NCBI GenBank assembly: GCA_946478755.1
Contig: CAMLDJ010000003.1
Coordinates: 1-63,607, forward strand
Length of the DNA: 63,607 nucleotides
From: an uncultured Pedobacter sp.
Lineage (GTDB): Bacteria > Bacteroidota > Bacteroidia > Sphingobacteriales > Sphingobacteriaceae
Direction: 5' to 3'
The notes beneath the pieces were generated by a model. The model saw nothing but the letters and a program-made list of their open reading frames with translations. It had not been told where the DNA came from and ran no database searches. Below, in pieces: positions 28,019 through 36,157 of this stretch. A program made the translations under genes and the position numbers. Every line of letters starts with the position of its first letter. Position 1 is the first letter of the stretch.

Positions 28019-28651
28019 ATGAACCTGAAAAAATACAGCGAAAAGCGTGATTTTGGTAAAACAGCCGAGCCGAGAGCCGGAAAGCCAAAAGCCACTGGTC
28101 AATTGCAATTTGTCATTCAAAAGCATGATGCTTCAAGACTGCATTATGATTTCCGTTTGGAAATGGAAGGCGTTTTAAAAAGCTGGGCAATCCCTAAAGG
28201 GCCTTCTACCGATCCCAAGATCAAACGCCTGGCCATGATGGTAGAAGATCACCCCTTTGATTATAAAAACTTCGAAGGTATTATTCCCGAGGGGGAATAT
28301 GGAGGGGGAACGGTAATTGTCTGGGATAAAGGAACCTATGAGCCGATAGAAAAATTCAAGGAAAAAAAAGCCCAGGAAAAACATTTGCTAGAACAATTGG
28401 ATGCCGGATCGCTGAAAATCGTGCTGCATGGTAAAAAGCTTAGAGGGGAATTTGCGCTGGTCAAAACCCATGGGATGGGAGAGAACAGCTGGCTGTTGAT
28501 CAAGCATAAGGACGATTATGCGGCTACGGGCGATATCACGAAAAAAGATAAATCTGTCCTGACCGAAAAGACCATAAAGCAGATGGAAAAAAGCAGTGAT
28601 AAAATCTGGAAAAATGGCCAGGAAGAGGAACTGGAAAAGCCCGAAGAATAA
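28019..28651 (+). CDS. Stand-alone DNA ligase D 3'-phosphoesterase domain protein
   Basis: 210 residues from the ATG at 28019; an earlier frame start at 27986 adds an unlikely leader. The phosphoesterase core is QFVIQKHDASRLHYDFRLEM near 32-51, SWAIPKGPSTDP, VEDHPFDYKNFEGIIPEGE and GGGTVIVWD, with the conserved His, Asp and Arg of the family. In LigD this domain trims 3'-ribonucleoside or phosphate ends during non-homologous end joining. Here the ligase and polymerase domains are absent and no Ku gene is nearby. A lysine- and glutamate-rich tail follows the domain. It converges on the next gene with only 9 bp between stops. Confidence 0.9.
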   Translation: MNLKKYSEKRDFGKTAEPRAGKPKATGQLQFVIQKHDASRLHYDFRLEMEGVLKSWAIPKGPSTDPKIKRLAMMVEDHPFDYKNFEGIIPEGEYGGGTVIVWDKGTYEPIEKFKEKKAQEKHLLEQLDAGSLKIVLHGKKLRGEFALVKTHGMGENSWLLIKHKDDYAATGDITKKDKSVLTEKTIKQMEKSSDKIWKNGQEEELEKPEE

Positions 28652-28660
28652 AACAAGCGG

Positions 28661-30862
28661 CTAAAAACTGATGGTGATAGTGGTATTGCCCCTGACGATG
28701 TACTCGAGATTCCCATTTTCTACAGGCCTGGCTTTTATAGGGTCTTTCTCTCCTTTTACCCGGATCTCAATTTCCGGAATTTTCTTTAGTGATGTTTTTA
28801 CGAGCATCATCCGGCAGCTGATTCTTTCATCGCCTAGCACTTTAAAGGTGATGTTCTTTCCCTTTTGGCCATTAAATCCTAAGGTAGGGTAGTCGGTGTA
28901 AAGCATGTATGGTTTACCCGGTATCTGCAGGTAGTGGCGTGGAAGGATACCGAATGCGTTTCCTGCCCCATAAACTTCCTGTCCAACTGTCCCCGATTTC
29001 AGCCAGCCATCCTGAAGGTCTTCCAGTGCTATCCAAAGCTTGGGATCAACTTCGCCGATTTTGGGTTTTTCTTCAAGCATATTTCCAGGCAGCATGGTCG
29101 GATAATAATAAACTGCGCGGTCTATCAGGTAGCGGATGTATTCAGCGATAAGTAGTTTTACAGAAGGTAATATTGCTACACCTTCAGCATGTTTCAGGTA
29201 ATCGTGGAAGGCGCAAAATACCTCCTGTTCTTCATATACTGCCGTGTAAGGCGCATCGTTGAGCGGGTAGAGTGAGAAAAACTTAGGAAATTTCTTGCCG
29301 AATCCGTAGTTGCAGTCCCAAAGCTGCACGTTCCGGAATAATCCTGCCAGGCACATATAGCTGAGCTCAAGGTACAATTCATTGCTGGTAATTTTATAGA
29401 GCCTGAGCAAAGCACCAGCTGAAAAAGCCGTATTGTTGGCCTGGTAAAAGATTTCAAAGCCATAACCCTGCAAAGTTTTAGCAGCCCGTTCTGCTTCATT
29501 TAAGTAACGTTTTTCCTGGGTAAGTTCCCAGGCCTGAAGCATCACATGTGCATAAATACCGGCCACATCTTTTTCTCCGCCTTTGCCTTCCGCGGTTTCT
29601 GCTTTGATGACTTCCAGGGTGTCCATTTTATAGAAGACCGGCCACTGATATTTAAAGTGATGCGCCACTTTGATGGCAAAATTCAGGGAATCCAGGAAAA
29701 GCCGCGTTGCTATTTTGTCGCCCTTTAAAGCCAATCTGGAAAGGTTCAGCAGGGGATGGTGCAGGTACCAGGAGTCCATGACCTTTGGTACTTTCTGCTC
29801 TTCTTCGCCTTTAAGCTTATCTTCCGCTGCCGGCAGCCAGCGCATAATGGTGCCTAGCTTTTCATCGTAGAAACATGATAAGTTTTCTTTTATGGTTTTC
29901 ATCACTGGTAGCTCCCCTTTGCTCCATTCCACGTAATCGACCAAGGGAAGCAGTATAGCCAGTTGTACCATGATCTCGGGCGGGGTCTCATAGTCACTGA
30001 CATAGGCATTGAAGTATTTGTGTCCGGCTACCTGCGACCAGCAACCGGGGCTATCGATTAAGTCTTTCAGGCCTTTATCCAGGATATCCGGCCAATGTTG
30101 ATAATTGGTGTCCGGCCTGGGCATCAAGAGATAAATATCGGCTAGTAGGTCCAGGAATAAACGCATAATTTCAGATTCCAGATCCGGTACCTGATCGCTT
30201 AAAGCTACAAAGGCATCACAAATGATTACTTCTTTACCGGCCTTAAGTGGTTTTTGAGCAGCAGGTAAAGAAAAGCCTAACTCAGGCCATTCGCCTCCAA
30301 CCGAATCGCCGAGCGAAGTTTCTGTTTGATCGCAATAATCGTTTAATGCAGACAAATTCTGGAGGTAAAACAGGGTAGCGGATTTCGGCCTGGTCTCGGT
30401 AAGGTACAGGAAGCCGGTACGGGTGCCGAACTGACTGGCATGGATCTTTCCTTCGGTTTGTTCAGCGTTATCCTTATTTCCATTAAACAAAATGTCCCTG
30501 GGCCAGCTGGGGATGATGAGATCTTTAGATGGAACCAGGCTGGTCGTATAACGTAGTACCGGAAATTGTTTGCTGTCATCTATATTAATACTAATCCTTT
30601 GCTTGCCGATGGCCGATGACAAATTCAGGTTTATGCTTTGTTGACCTTTGGTTACTTTTATCACCTCCAGATCAGTCCCAGGGCTGTAAGCGGTACGGAA
30701 GACTACACGCCCACTGGCGGGTAATTCAGTTTGTATCCAAATGGAATCCGAGGTGGCGATTACTTTAAAATGAAAGTCTCCTGAAGTGTAATTGAAAATA
30801 GCAGAGGTTTGATCCGCTAGTTCAGTACTTGCTGATACGGCCCAGGGTGATAATGCATTCAT
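28661..30862 (-). CDS. Large protein of unknown family with a helical-barrel-like C-terminal half
   Basis: 733 residues. There is no signal peptide and no membrane segment, so it should be cytoplasmic. Residues 1 to about 230 are rich in beta-strand patterns (FHFKVIATSDSIWIQTELP). About 240-640 are regular amphipathic helices (VMLQAWELTQEKRYLNEAER; GALLRLYKITSNELYLELSY) that recall the (alpha/alpha)6 barrels of many polysaccharide-active enzymes. The last about 80 residues return to beta. Tryptophan and acidic residues are frequent in the helical part (for example MDSWYLHHPLLNL), as in carbohydrate-active proteins. I do not recognise a family and assign no function. It converges on the LigD-PE gene and follows the VOC gene by 98 bp. 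Confidence 0.85.
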   Translation of the reverse strand: MNALSPWAVSASTELADQTSAIFNYTSGDFHFKVIATSDSIWIQTELPASGRVVFRTAYSPGTDLEVIKVTKGQQSINLNLSSAIGKQRISINIDDSKQFPVLRYTTSLVPSKDLIIPSWPRDILFNGNKDNAEQTEGKIHASQFGTRTGFLYLTETRPKSATLFYLQNLSALNDYCDQTETSLGDSVGGEWPELGFSLPAAQKPLKAGKEVIICDAFVALSDQVPDLESEIMRLFLDLLADIYLLMPRPDTNYQHWPDILDKGLKDLIDSPGCWSQVAGHKYFNAYVSDYETPPEIMVQLAILLPLVDYVEWSKGELPVMKTIKENLSCFYDEKLGTIMRWLPAAEDKLKGEEEQKVPKVMDSWYLHHPLLNLSRLALKGDKIATRLFLDSLNFAIKVAHHFKYQWPVFYKMDTLEVIKAETAEGKGGEKDVAGIYAHVMLQAWELTQEKRYLNEAERAAKTLQGYGFEIFYQANNTAFSAGALLRLYKITSNELYLELSYMCLAGLFRNVQLWDCNYGFGKKFPKFFSLYPLNDAPYTAVYEEQEVFCAFHDYLKHAEGVAILPSVKLLIAEYIRYLIDRAVYYYPTMLPGNMLEEKPKIGEVDPKLWIALEDLQDGWLKSGTVGQEVYGAGNAFGILPRHYLQIPGKPYMLYTDYPTLGFNGQKGKNITFKVLGDERISCRMMLVKTSLKKIPEIEIRVKGEKDPIKARPVENGNLEYIVRGNTTITISF

Positions 30863-30960
30863 AAAAATAATTTTAAATTTTAATTAAAATCCCTGTTAAC
30901 AACTCTTCAAGGGCCGCTTTTGTTTTATCTTTGTATTTCCTTGCCGGGACCTTTAATAAG

Positions 30961-31434
30961 CTACCATTTTGCAGCTTCTTCTAAATCTTTGATGATGATC
31001 TTGCCCATCTTCATCATTGCATCCATTACATGTTTTGCTCTCTCCATATCCTTCTCCTGCAGCAGGTGTCTTAAAATTGCCGGAGAAATCTGCCAGGATA
31101 AGCCAAACTTGTCTTTTACCCACCCGCACTGTGATTCTTCGCCGCCTCCGGCGGTAAGATTTTTCCAGTAATAGTCAATTTCTTCCTGTGTATTGGCTTC
31201 AATCGAAAAAGATACCGACTCATTAAACCTGAATGCGGGGCCACCGTTTAACAACATGAACTCCTGATCTTCTATTTCCATATCAGCTACCAGTATTTCA
31301 GCACCAAAACCAGGTGTATCTTCTGGGTAATAGCTGATATTCAGTACTTTTGAATTTTTAAATACTGAGGTGTAAAAGTCAATTGCGTCCTGAACATTGT
31401 GGTTCAGCCATAAACAAGGCCTTATCTTTTTCAT
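30961..31434 (-). CDS. VOC-superfamily protein (PhnB type)
   Basis: 157 residues. The paired beta-alpha-beta-beta-beta layout of the vicinal-oxygen-chelate fold is visible: RPCLWLNHNVQDAIDFYTSVF at the start, EFMLLNGGPAFRFNESVSFSI in the middle and VKDKFGLSWQISP near 110, as in PhnB-like proteins (also annotated as 3-demethylubiquinone methyltransferase-like). The C-terminal helices contain many methionines (KHVMDAMMKMGKI). These proteins are usually small metal-binding enzymes or resistance proteins; the substrate cannot be told. Cytoplasmic. Confidence 0.88.
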   Translation of the reverse strand: MKKIRPCLWLNHNVQDAIDFYTSVFKNSKVLNISYYPEDTPGFGAEILVADMEIEDQEFMLLNGGPAFRFNESVSFSIEANTQEEIDYYWKNLTAGGGEESQCGWVKDKFGLSWQISPAILRHLLQEKDMERAKHVMDAMMKMGKIIIKDLEEAAKW

Positions 31435-31653
31435 ATTTTTTGGTTTAAAATGATTGCACTGTATGATCTTTATATCAAAACAACTTAGCGTTCACATGGT
31501 TTCCACAAACATGCTTCAGAGGTATCTGGACTTCTGCTTTACATCCTCTATAGGATGCAAAAAGCCTTTGAGCCAGATTGAATGGTATTTGATACGTTAA
31601 TGCTGATCATTAAGCTAAGACATTGGTAATTTTACTTTTAACCAGATATAACC

Positions 31654-33264
31654 ATGAACTTAAAACTTAAATATTTTCCCTTTAACATAGGTTTTCTATT
31701 ATTTGCTCTTGCTTTATGCCGGACATATAAGGTAAATGCACAAAGTCAGAATATCAAAAATGATACGTTCTGGAATACCACAGACGGTCGTCCTATCTGT
31801 AGTCAGGGTGGCGGGATATTTAGGTTTGCGGATCCGCTTACCGGAGTGAAAAAATATTTTTGGTATGGTGTTCACTATAGGGAGGCCGACACTTATCGCA
31901 ATGACCCCGCTGTCACGCAGCCCAGATCAACCTTTGAATCCGTAACCTGTTACAGTTCTGTGGATCTTGTGAACTGGACATTTGAGGGAGATGTCCTAAC
32001 AAAAGATCAGACAAATCAATCGGGTAAAACCTGGGTTGGCCGCTTAGGTGTAGCCTACATCAAAGAATTAGATAAATATGCCATGTTTGTTCAGCATGGC
32101 AACCAGGTGCTGATCGCGCTGTCTGATTCGCCAACAGGCCGGTTTACATGGCATCAGAAAATCAGCATGCAACAAATGATTGGAACCAGCAATACTGGCG
32201 ACCAGACCCTATTTACCGATGAGGACACCGGAAAATCTTACCTGGTTTATTCTTATGGAAGAGGGCGAAACAAAATATATGTTTCCGAAATCGGGCTGAA
32301 AGAGGGTAAGGTAAATCTGTTAGACTGTACCCAGATTTTTAAAGGAGAAAGCCGCGAAGGGAACTGCATGTTCAAGTACAACAAGAAATATTACATGTTC
32401 GCCTCCAATATCTATGGTTGGGATTCCTCTTTTGCTTATTACCTGGTAGCTGATGACATCAGAGGACCTTATCTGCCCCGCAATGAAATGTTGGTGATGA
32501 AGGGCGCTACCGAGGATTATGCACACATTACACAGACCGGTTTTTTCTGTGTGGTAAAAGGCAGCGAACAGGAAACTGTGGTTTATTGTGGTGACCGATG
32601 GGCCAATTTTGCAGGCAACGGATTAGGTTATAACCAGTGGTGCCCGCTTTCGTTTCATGGGGATACACCCTACTTTAATTCCGTCAGCTCATGGGAACTG
32701 AACGCCGGAACCGGTAATTGGAAAGTAACTGACGACAACAATTATGTGAAGAATGGCAGCTTTGAAGCAGATCGTAAATATCTTCCAAGCAGAATTAAGC
32801 CCCTACAGACACAAATATCTGGCTGGGTTAGGACAGATATGCTGGGAAAAAAGATCAGACTGGACAGCCTCAAATCACCAGTACTTAATTACATGAACAA
32901 CGAGGCGGATAGAAAGATCGTAATAGGCGAAAAAAGCCTGAATATCAGTGACCAGGTGAATTTTAAACGTAAAGTGCACCAGGAAATCACTTCGTCACCC
33001 GATGTGAAACTCCAGGACGGACTTTATACCTTGACTGCGAAAGTGAAAAATAGCAAAGGCTTTACCAGGCTCGAAATGTATGCGATGAGTAATGGCGAAA
33101 AATTCAAGAGCGATATCAAAGACGAAAATACTTCCTGGCAAACCATCCGTATTAGTCCTATACGAATCAGCTCCGGAAAGGTGGAAATTGGTTTCCTCGC
33201 AGAGGGGGCTGCTAAGGCCTTCTGTCTGGTTGATGACGTATCGCTGCTGAAAGTCCGACAATAA
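31654..33264 (+). CDS. GH43-like glycoside hydrolase with C-terminal beta-sandwich, secreted
   Basis: 536 residues, signal peptide ending near NAQS. A five-blade propeller covers about 35-350: RPICSQGGGIFRF near 47, FWYGVHYREADTY, VTCYSSVDLVNWTFEGDVL, TGDQTLFTDEDTGKSYLVYS (the middle acidic residue) and REGNCMFKYNKKYYMFAS with the probable acid Glu. The closest pattern I know is the exo-beta-1,3-galactanase branch of GH43, where the first motif is usually xAHGGGIL and the acid motif REAP. About 365-536 form a carbohydrate-binding-like beta-sandwich. It likely trims pectin or arabinogalactan side chains. Specificity is inferred. Confidence 0.8.
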   Translation: MNLKLKYFPFNIGFLLFALALCRTYKVNAQSQNIKNDTFWNTTDGRPICSQGGGIFRFADPLTGVKKYFWYGVHYREADTYRNDPAVTQPRSTFESVTCYSSVDLVNWTFEGDVLTKDQTNQSGKTWVGRLGVAYIKELDKYAMFVQHGNQVLIALSDSPTGRFTWHQKISMQQMIGTSNTGDQTLFTDEDTGKSYLVYSYGRGRNKIYVSEIGLKEGKVNLLDCTQIFKGESREGNCMFKYNKKYYMFASNIYGWDSSFAYYLVADDIRGPYLPRNEMLVMKGATEDYAHITQTGFFCVVKGSEQETVVYCGDRWANFAGNGLGYNQWCPLSFHGDTPYFNSVSSWELNAGTGNWKVTDDNNYVKNGSFEADRKYLPSRIKPLQTQISGWVRTDMLGKKIRLDSLKSPVLNYMNNEADRKIVIGEKSLNISDQVNFKRKVHQEITSSPDVKLQDGLYTLTAKVKNSKGFTRLEMYAMSNGEKFKSDIKDENTSWQTIRISPIRISSGKVEIGFLAEGAAKAFCLVDDVSLLKVRQ

Positions 33265-33535
33265 TAGACCTGTGCTAAAGGTACTCAACCAATACATTTG
33301 CCAAGGAATGGATGGTGTTACAAAAACAATTATGGTAGAAGTAGGAAAGCTGGAGATTTGAGACAAATCGACAAAAAGATGATCAAATATTACAGCCATC
33401 ATTTCTTTTCTTTGGAATAAATGAACCAATTATAAACCGTACTGCAAATTCGGCGTTGCCACAGCAAAGGGTCGATATCGCTGTTCCTGTAGCGAAATGA
33501 TATTTTGCTTCAAATAGCCTTGCATAGCAATTAAA

Positions 33536-34702
33536 ATGATTAAACTTACGAAAAACAGCTGTTTTTTTTTCCTAAGCCTAGTATTGACATGCTGCACTGG
33601 TATCAGTAGCTCAGCACAAAACGTACTTCCCGATTGGGCTTTTGGGGGCTTTGTAAGGCCTGAAGGTATGAATCCGGTAATTTCTGCGGACTCCAATACG
33701 ACATTTCTCGACCCTATGACCAATTCCAAAATTCATTGGGAGGCTAATGATACCTTTAACCCGGGATCCGCAGTCGAAAATGGAAAAATCGTGGTCCTTT
33801 ATCGATCAGAAGATAAAAGTGGCATCAAGATTGGCCGCCGTACCTCAAGACTGGGTTATGCGGTGAGTAAGGACGGCCTGGATTTTACCCGCAAAACTGA
33901 ACCTGTGCTTTACCCTGATCATGATGATCAAAAAGCATTTGAATGGCCAGGAGGATGCGAAGATCCCCGGATAGCAGTAACTGAAGACGGAACTTACCTC
34001 ATGTTATATACGCAATGGAATCGACAGGTGCCAAGATTGGGAGCCGCAACCTCAAAAGATCTGATCCATTGGACAAAGCATGGCCCGATATTTCAGGATG
34101 CTTATGAGGGGAAATTTTTTAACATTCCTACAAAGTCAGCATCCATTTTGACACAAGTTAGCAAAGGAAGGCAAGTGATTGTGAAAAGGAATGGTCGGTA
34201 TTTCATGTACTGGGGGGAAAGGCATGTATACGGTGCAACCTCCTCAAATCTGGTGGATTGGACACCGCTGGTGGATTCGCAAGGATCATTATTGAAACTG
34301 GCATCACCACGCAGTGGTTTTTTTGATAGCGATATGACTGAATGCGGCCCTCCTGCGGTAATGACAGAGAAAGGAATCGTTCTCCTTTATAATGGCAGAA
34401 ACAATTCTGGAGACAGAGGTGACAAACGGTATAACGGAGGCGCATATTGCGCAGGTCAAATGCTGTTTGACAGAACTGATCCAACCCGGTTATTGGCCCG
34501 CCTTGATGTTCCTTTCTTCAGACCTATGGAATCCTTTGAAAAAAGCGGGCAATACAAAAACGGCACCGTATTTATTCAGGGTATGGCATGGTTTAAGCAA
34601 AAATGGTTTCTCTATTACGGCTGCGCCGATTCAAGAGTTGGTGTTGCCATATATGATCCGGCCAAACCAGTCGATCCCGATCCAGCTACTGACGCTAAAT
34701 AA
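33536..34702 (+). CDS. GH130-like glycosidase, secreted
   Basis: 388 residues with a signal peptide (LVLTCCTGISSSAQ). Five-blade propeller with GH130 hallmarks: FNPGSAVENGKIVVLYRSED near 80, RTSRLGYAVSKDGLDF, WPGGCEDPRIAVTEDG near 138-153 where the Asp is the expected catalytic residue, and GTVFIQGMAWFKQKWFLYYG near the end. Characterised GH130 members act on beta-mannosides by phosphorolysis or hydrolysis; secreted members are hydrolases. In this pectin-type neighbourhood another sugar is possible. It begins an operon with the GH105 gene 24 bp downstream. Confidence 0.83.
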   Translation: MIKLTKNSCFFFLSLVLTCCTGISSSAQNVLPDWAFGGFVRPEGMNPVISADSNTTFLDPMTNSKIHWEANDTFNPGSAVENGKIVVLYRSEDKSGIKIGRRTSRLGYAVSKDGLDFTRKTEPVLYPDHDDQKAFEWPGGCEDPRIAVTEDGTYLMLYTQWNRQVPRLGAATSKDLIHWTKHGPIFQDAYEGKFFNIPTKSASILTQVSKGRQVIVKRNGRYFMYWGERHVYGATSSNLVDWTPLVDSQGSLLKLASPRSGFFDSDMTECGPPAVMTEKGIVLLYNGRNNSGDRGDKRYNGGAYCAGQMLFDRTDPTRLLARLDVPFFRPMESFEKSGQYKNGTVFIQGMAWFKQKWFLYYGCADSRVGVAIYDPAKPVDPDPATDAK

Positions 34703-34726
34703 CGATAAAGAACAAATAAATCAAAT

Positions 34727-35959
34727 ATGAAAAAAACCTCACTCGTAATCCTATTAACTATTTTCTCACTTTTTAGCCAGGCTCAGCCTAGTAGTCGGCC
34801 TGAAGATGTAATCCGCCGTGTAGCAAATAATGTTCTCGATAATACCTCATTTCAGTTTAAAAATTTAAAAACAGGCATTAAATATTCTTCCACAAAAGGG
34901 CTGGAAAGTATGCCTGATCTCAGGGCAGAAAGCCCTTATAACAAATGGTATTATCCTATGGGCGTATTAGCAATCAGCATGGTGCAGTTGAGCAATCTTA
35001 CCGGCGAAAGCAAGTATGCTGAATACGCTGCACGCAACTATGATTTTGTATTCAGCAATAGCGGCTACTTTGAAAAACTCTATAAGGAAAAGGTAAGGAC
35101 GGAATGGATGCCGCTTTTTGCGATGAATGAACTCGATGCCTGCGGGGCGATGGCTGCTGGTTTGGCCGATGTAAATATGACCGAAAAACGCGCTGATTAT
35201 ATGGCGTACTTAAAACGTGCAGCTGATTATGTCAGCACTAAACAAGTGAGATTGGCAGATAGAACTTTGGTGCGCCCTGGTCCAAGGAAAATGACTTTGT
35301 GGGCTGATGACCTATATATGAGCGTTCCCTTACTGGCACGTATGGGAAAAATTACCGGCGATAAGAAATATTTTGATGATGCGATTACGCAAGTTGAAAA
35401 TTTTAATAAATATCTTTACGATAGCGCCAGCGGTCTGTATATTCATTGCTATTTCACCGACGTAAAAAAGCAAGGGGTAGCTCGTTGGGGCCGTTGCAAC
35501 GGATGGCTTGCCCTGGCACAAACAGATTTGATCTCAGCACTGCCTGCAGACCATCCGAAACGTAAAGATTTGATTGACCTGCTCTTACGCCAGATTGTTG
35601 GCTTTGCACGTTATCAGGATGTATCTGGCCTATGGAATCAGGTGCTTGATAAAAGAGACTCCTATCTGGAAACTTCAGCCACCGCTATGTTTACCTATAC
35701 AGTAGCCAAGGCGGTAAACGAGGGATGGATCCCTAAATCATACATCAGTATAGCTAAAGAAGGTTGGAAAGGTGTCGCCTCAAAAGTAGATCAACAGGGA
35801 GGAATTTTTGATATCTGTATTGGTACAGGCATCTCCGATGCAGTGAATTTTTATTACCAAAGACCAGTTCCTTATAATGATGTACACGGTATTGGCCCGG
35901 TAATCATGGCCGGTGCCGAAATGGTGAGATATAATAAGGCTAATAATCTAGCCAAATAA
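34727..35959 (+). CDS. GH105 unsaturated rhamnogalacturonyl hydrolase, secreted
   Basis: 410 residues with a signal peptide (ILLTIFSLFSQAQ). (Alpha/alpha)6 barrel with the GH105 markers: SPYNKWYYPMGVLAISMVQL near 70, MTLWADDLYMSVPLLARMG near 190 containing the catalytic Asp, RWGRCNGWLALA near 255 and SYLETSATAMFTYTVAKAV near 315. It removes the unsaturated galacturonyl residue that lyases leave at the non-reducing end of rhamnogalacturonan fragments. It follows the GH130 gene closely and a strong terminator ends the pair. Confidence 0.93.
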   Translation: MKKTSLVILLTIFSLFSQAQPSSRPEDVIRRVANNVLDNTSFQFKNLKTGIKYSSTKGLESMPDLRAESPYNKWYYPMGVLAISMVQLSNLTGESKYAEYAARNYDFVFSNSGYFEKLYKEKVRTEWMPLFAMNELDACGAMAAGLADVNMTEKRADYMAYLKRAADYVSTKQVRLADRTLVRPGPRKMTLWADDLYMSVPLLARMGKITGDKKYFDDAITQVENFNKYLYDSASGLYIHCYFTDVKKQGVARWGRCNGWLALAQTDLISALPADHPKRKDLIDLLLRQIVGFARYQDVSGLWNQVLDKRDSYLETSATAMFTYTVAKAVNEGWIPKSYISIAKEGWKGVASKVDQQGGIFDICIGTGISDAVNFYYQRPVPYNDVHGIGPVIMAGAEMVRYNKANNLAK

Positions 35960-35985
35960 AAATACTTCTTATCAGGATAAAATAG

Positions 35986-36018
35986 AAAGAGGCTGTGATG
36001 CAGCCTCTTTTTTTTTTT
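35986..36018 (+). terminator. Intrinsic terminator of the GH130-GH105 operon
   Basis: Ten-bp stem AAAGAGGCTG / CAGCCTCTTT with loop TGATG, merging into a T-run that extends to 36018. It begins 27 bp after the GH105 stop codon. Confidence 0.92.
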
Positions 36019-36107
36019 CGATGATCTTATATCGGGCCAATTGTAATAAATTCTTTGCATCAGAAGCAGGACGCGGCAGGTTGCTGCTGCTGTGAAAATA
36101 GCCTAGA

Positions 36108-36119
36108 TTACGATCGTAA
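36108..36119. promoter_or_regulatory. Palindrome TTACGATCGTAA before the GH28 gene
   Basis: A perfect 12-bp palindrome 39 bp before the start codon, in the 139-bp space after the terminator. It is a plausible operator for this separately transcribed gene. No regulator is known. Confidence 0.35.
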
Positions 36120-36157
36120 CCAGATCCCTGTGATGTGAAAAAGAAGGGTTAAAATTT

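Noticed and set aside
31541..31570. Hairpin-like CATCCT..AGGATG before the GH43-like gene
   Set aside because: Only six pairs with a four-base loop and no T-run; too weak to call.
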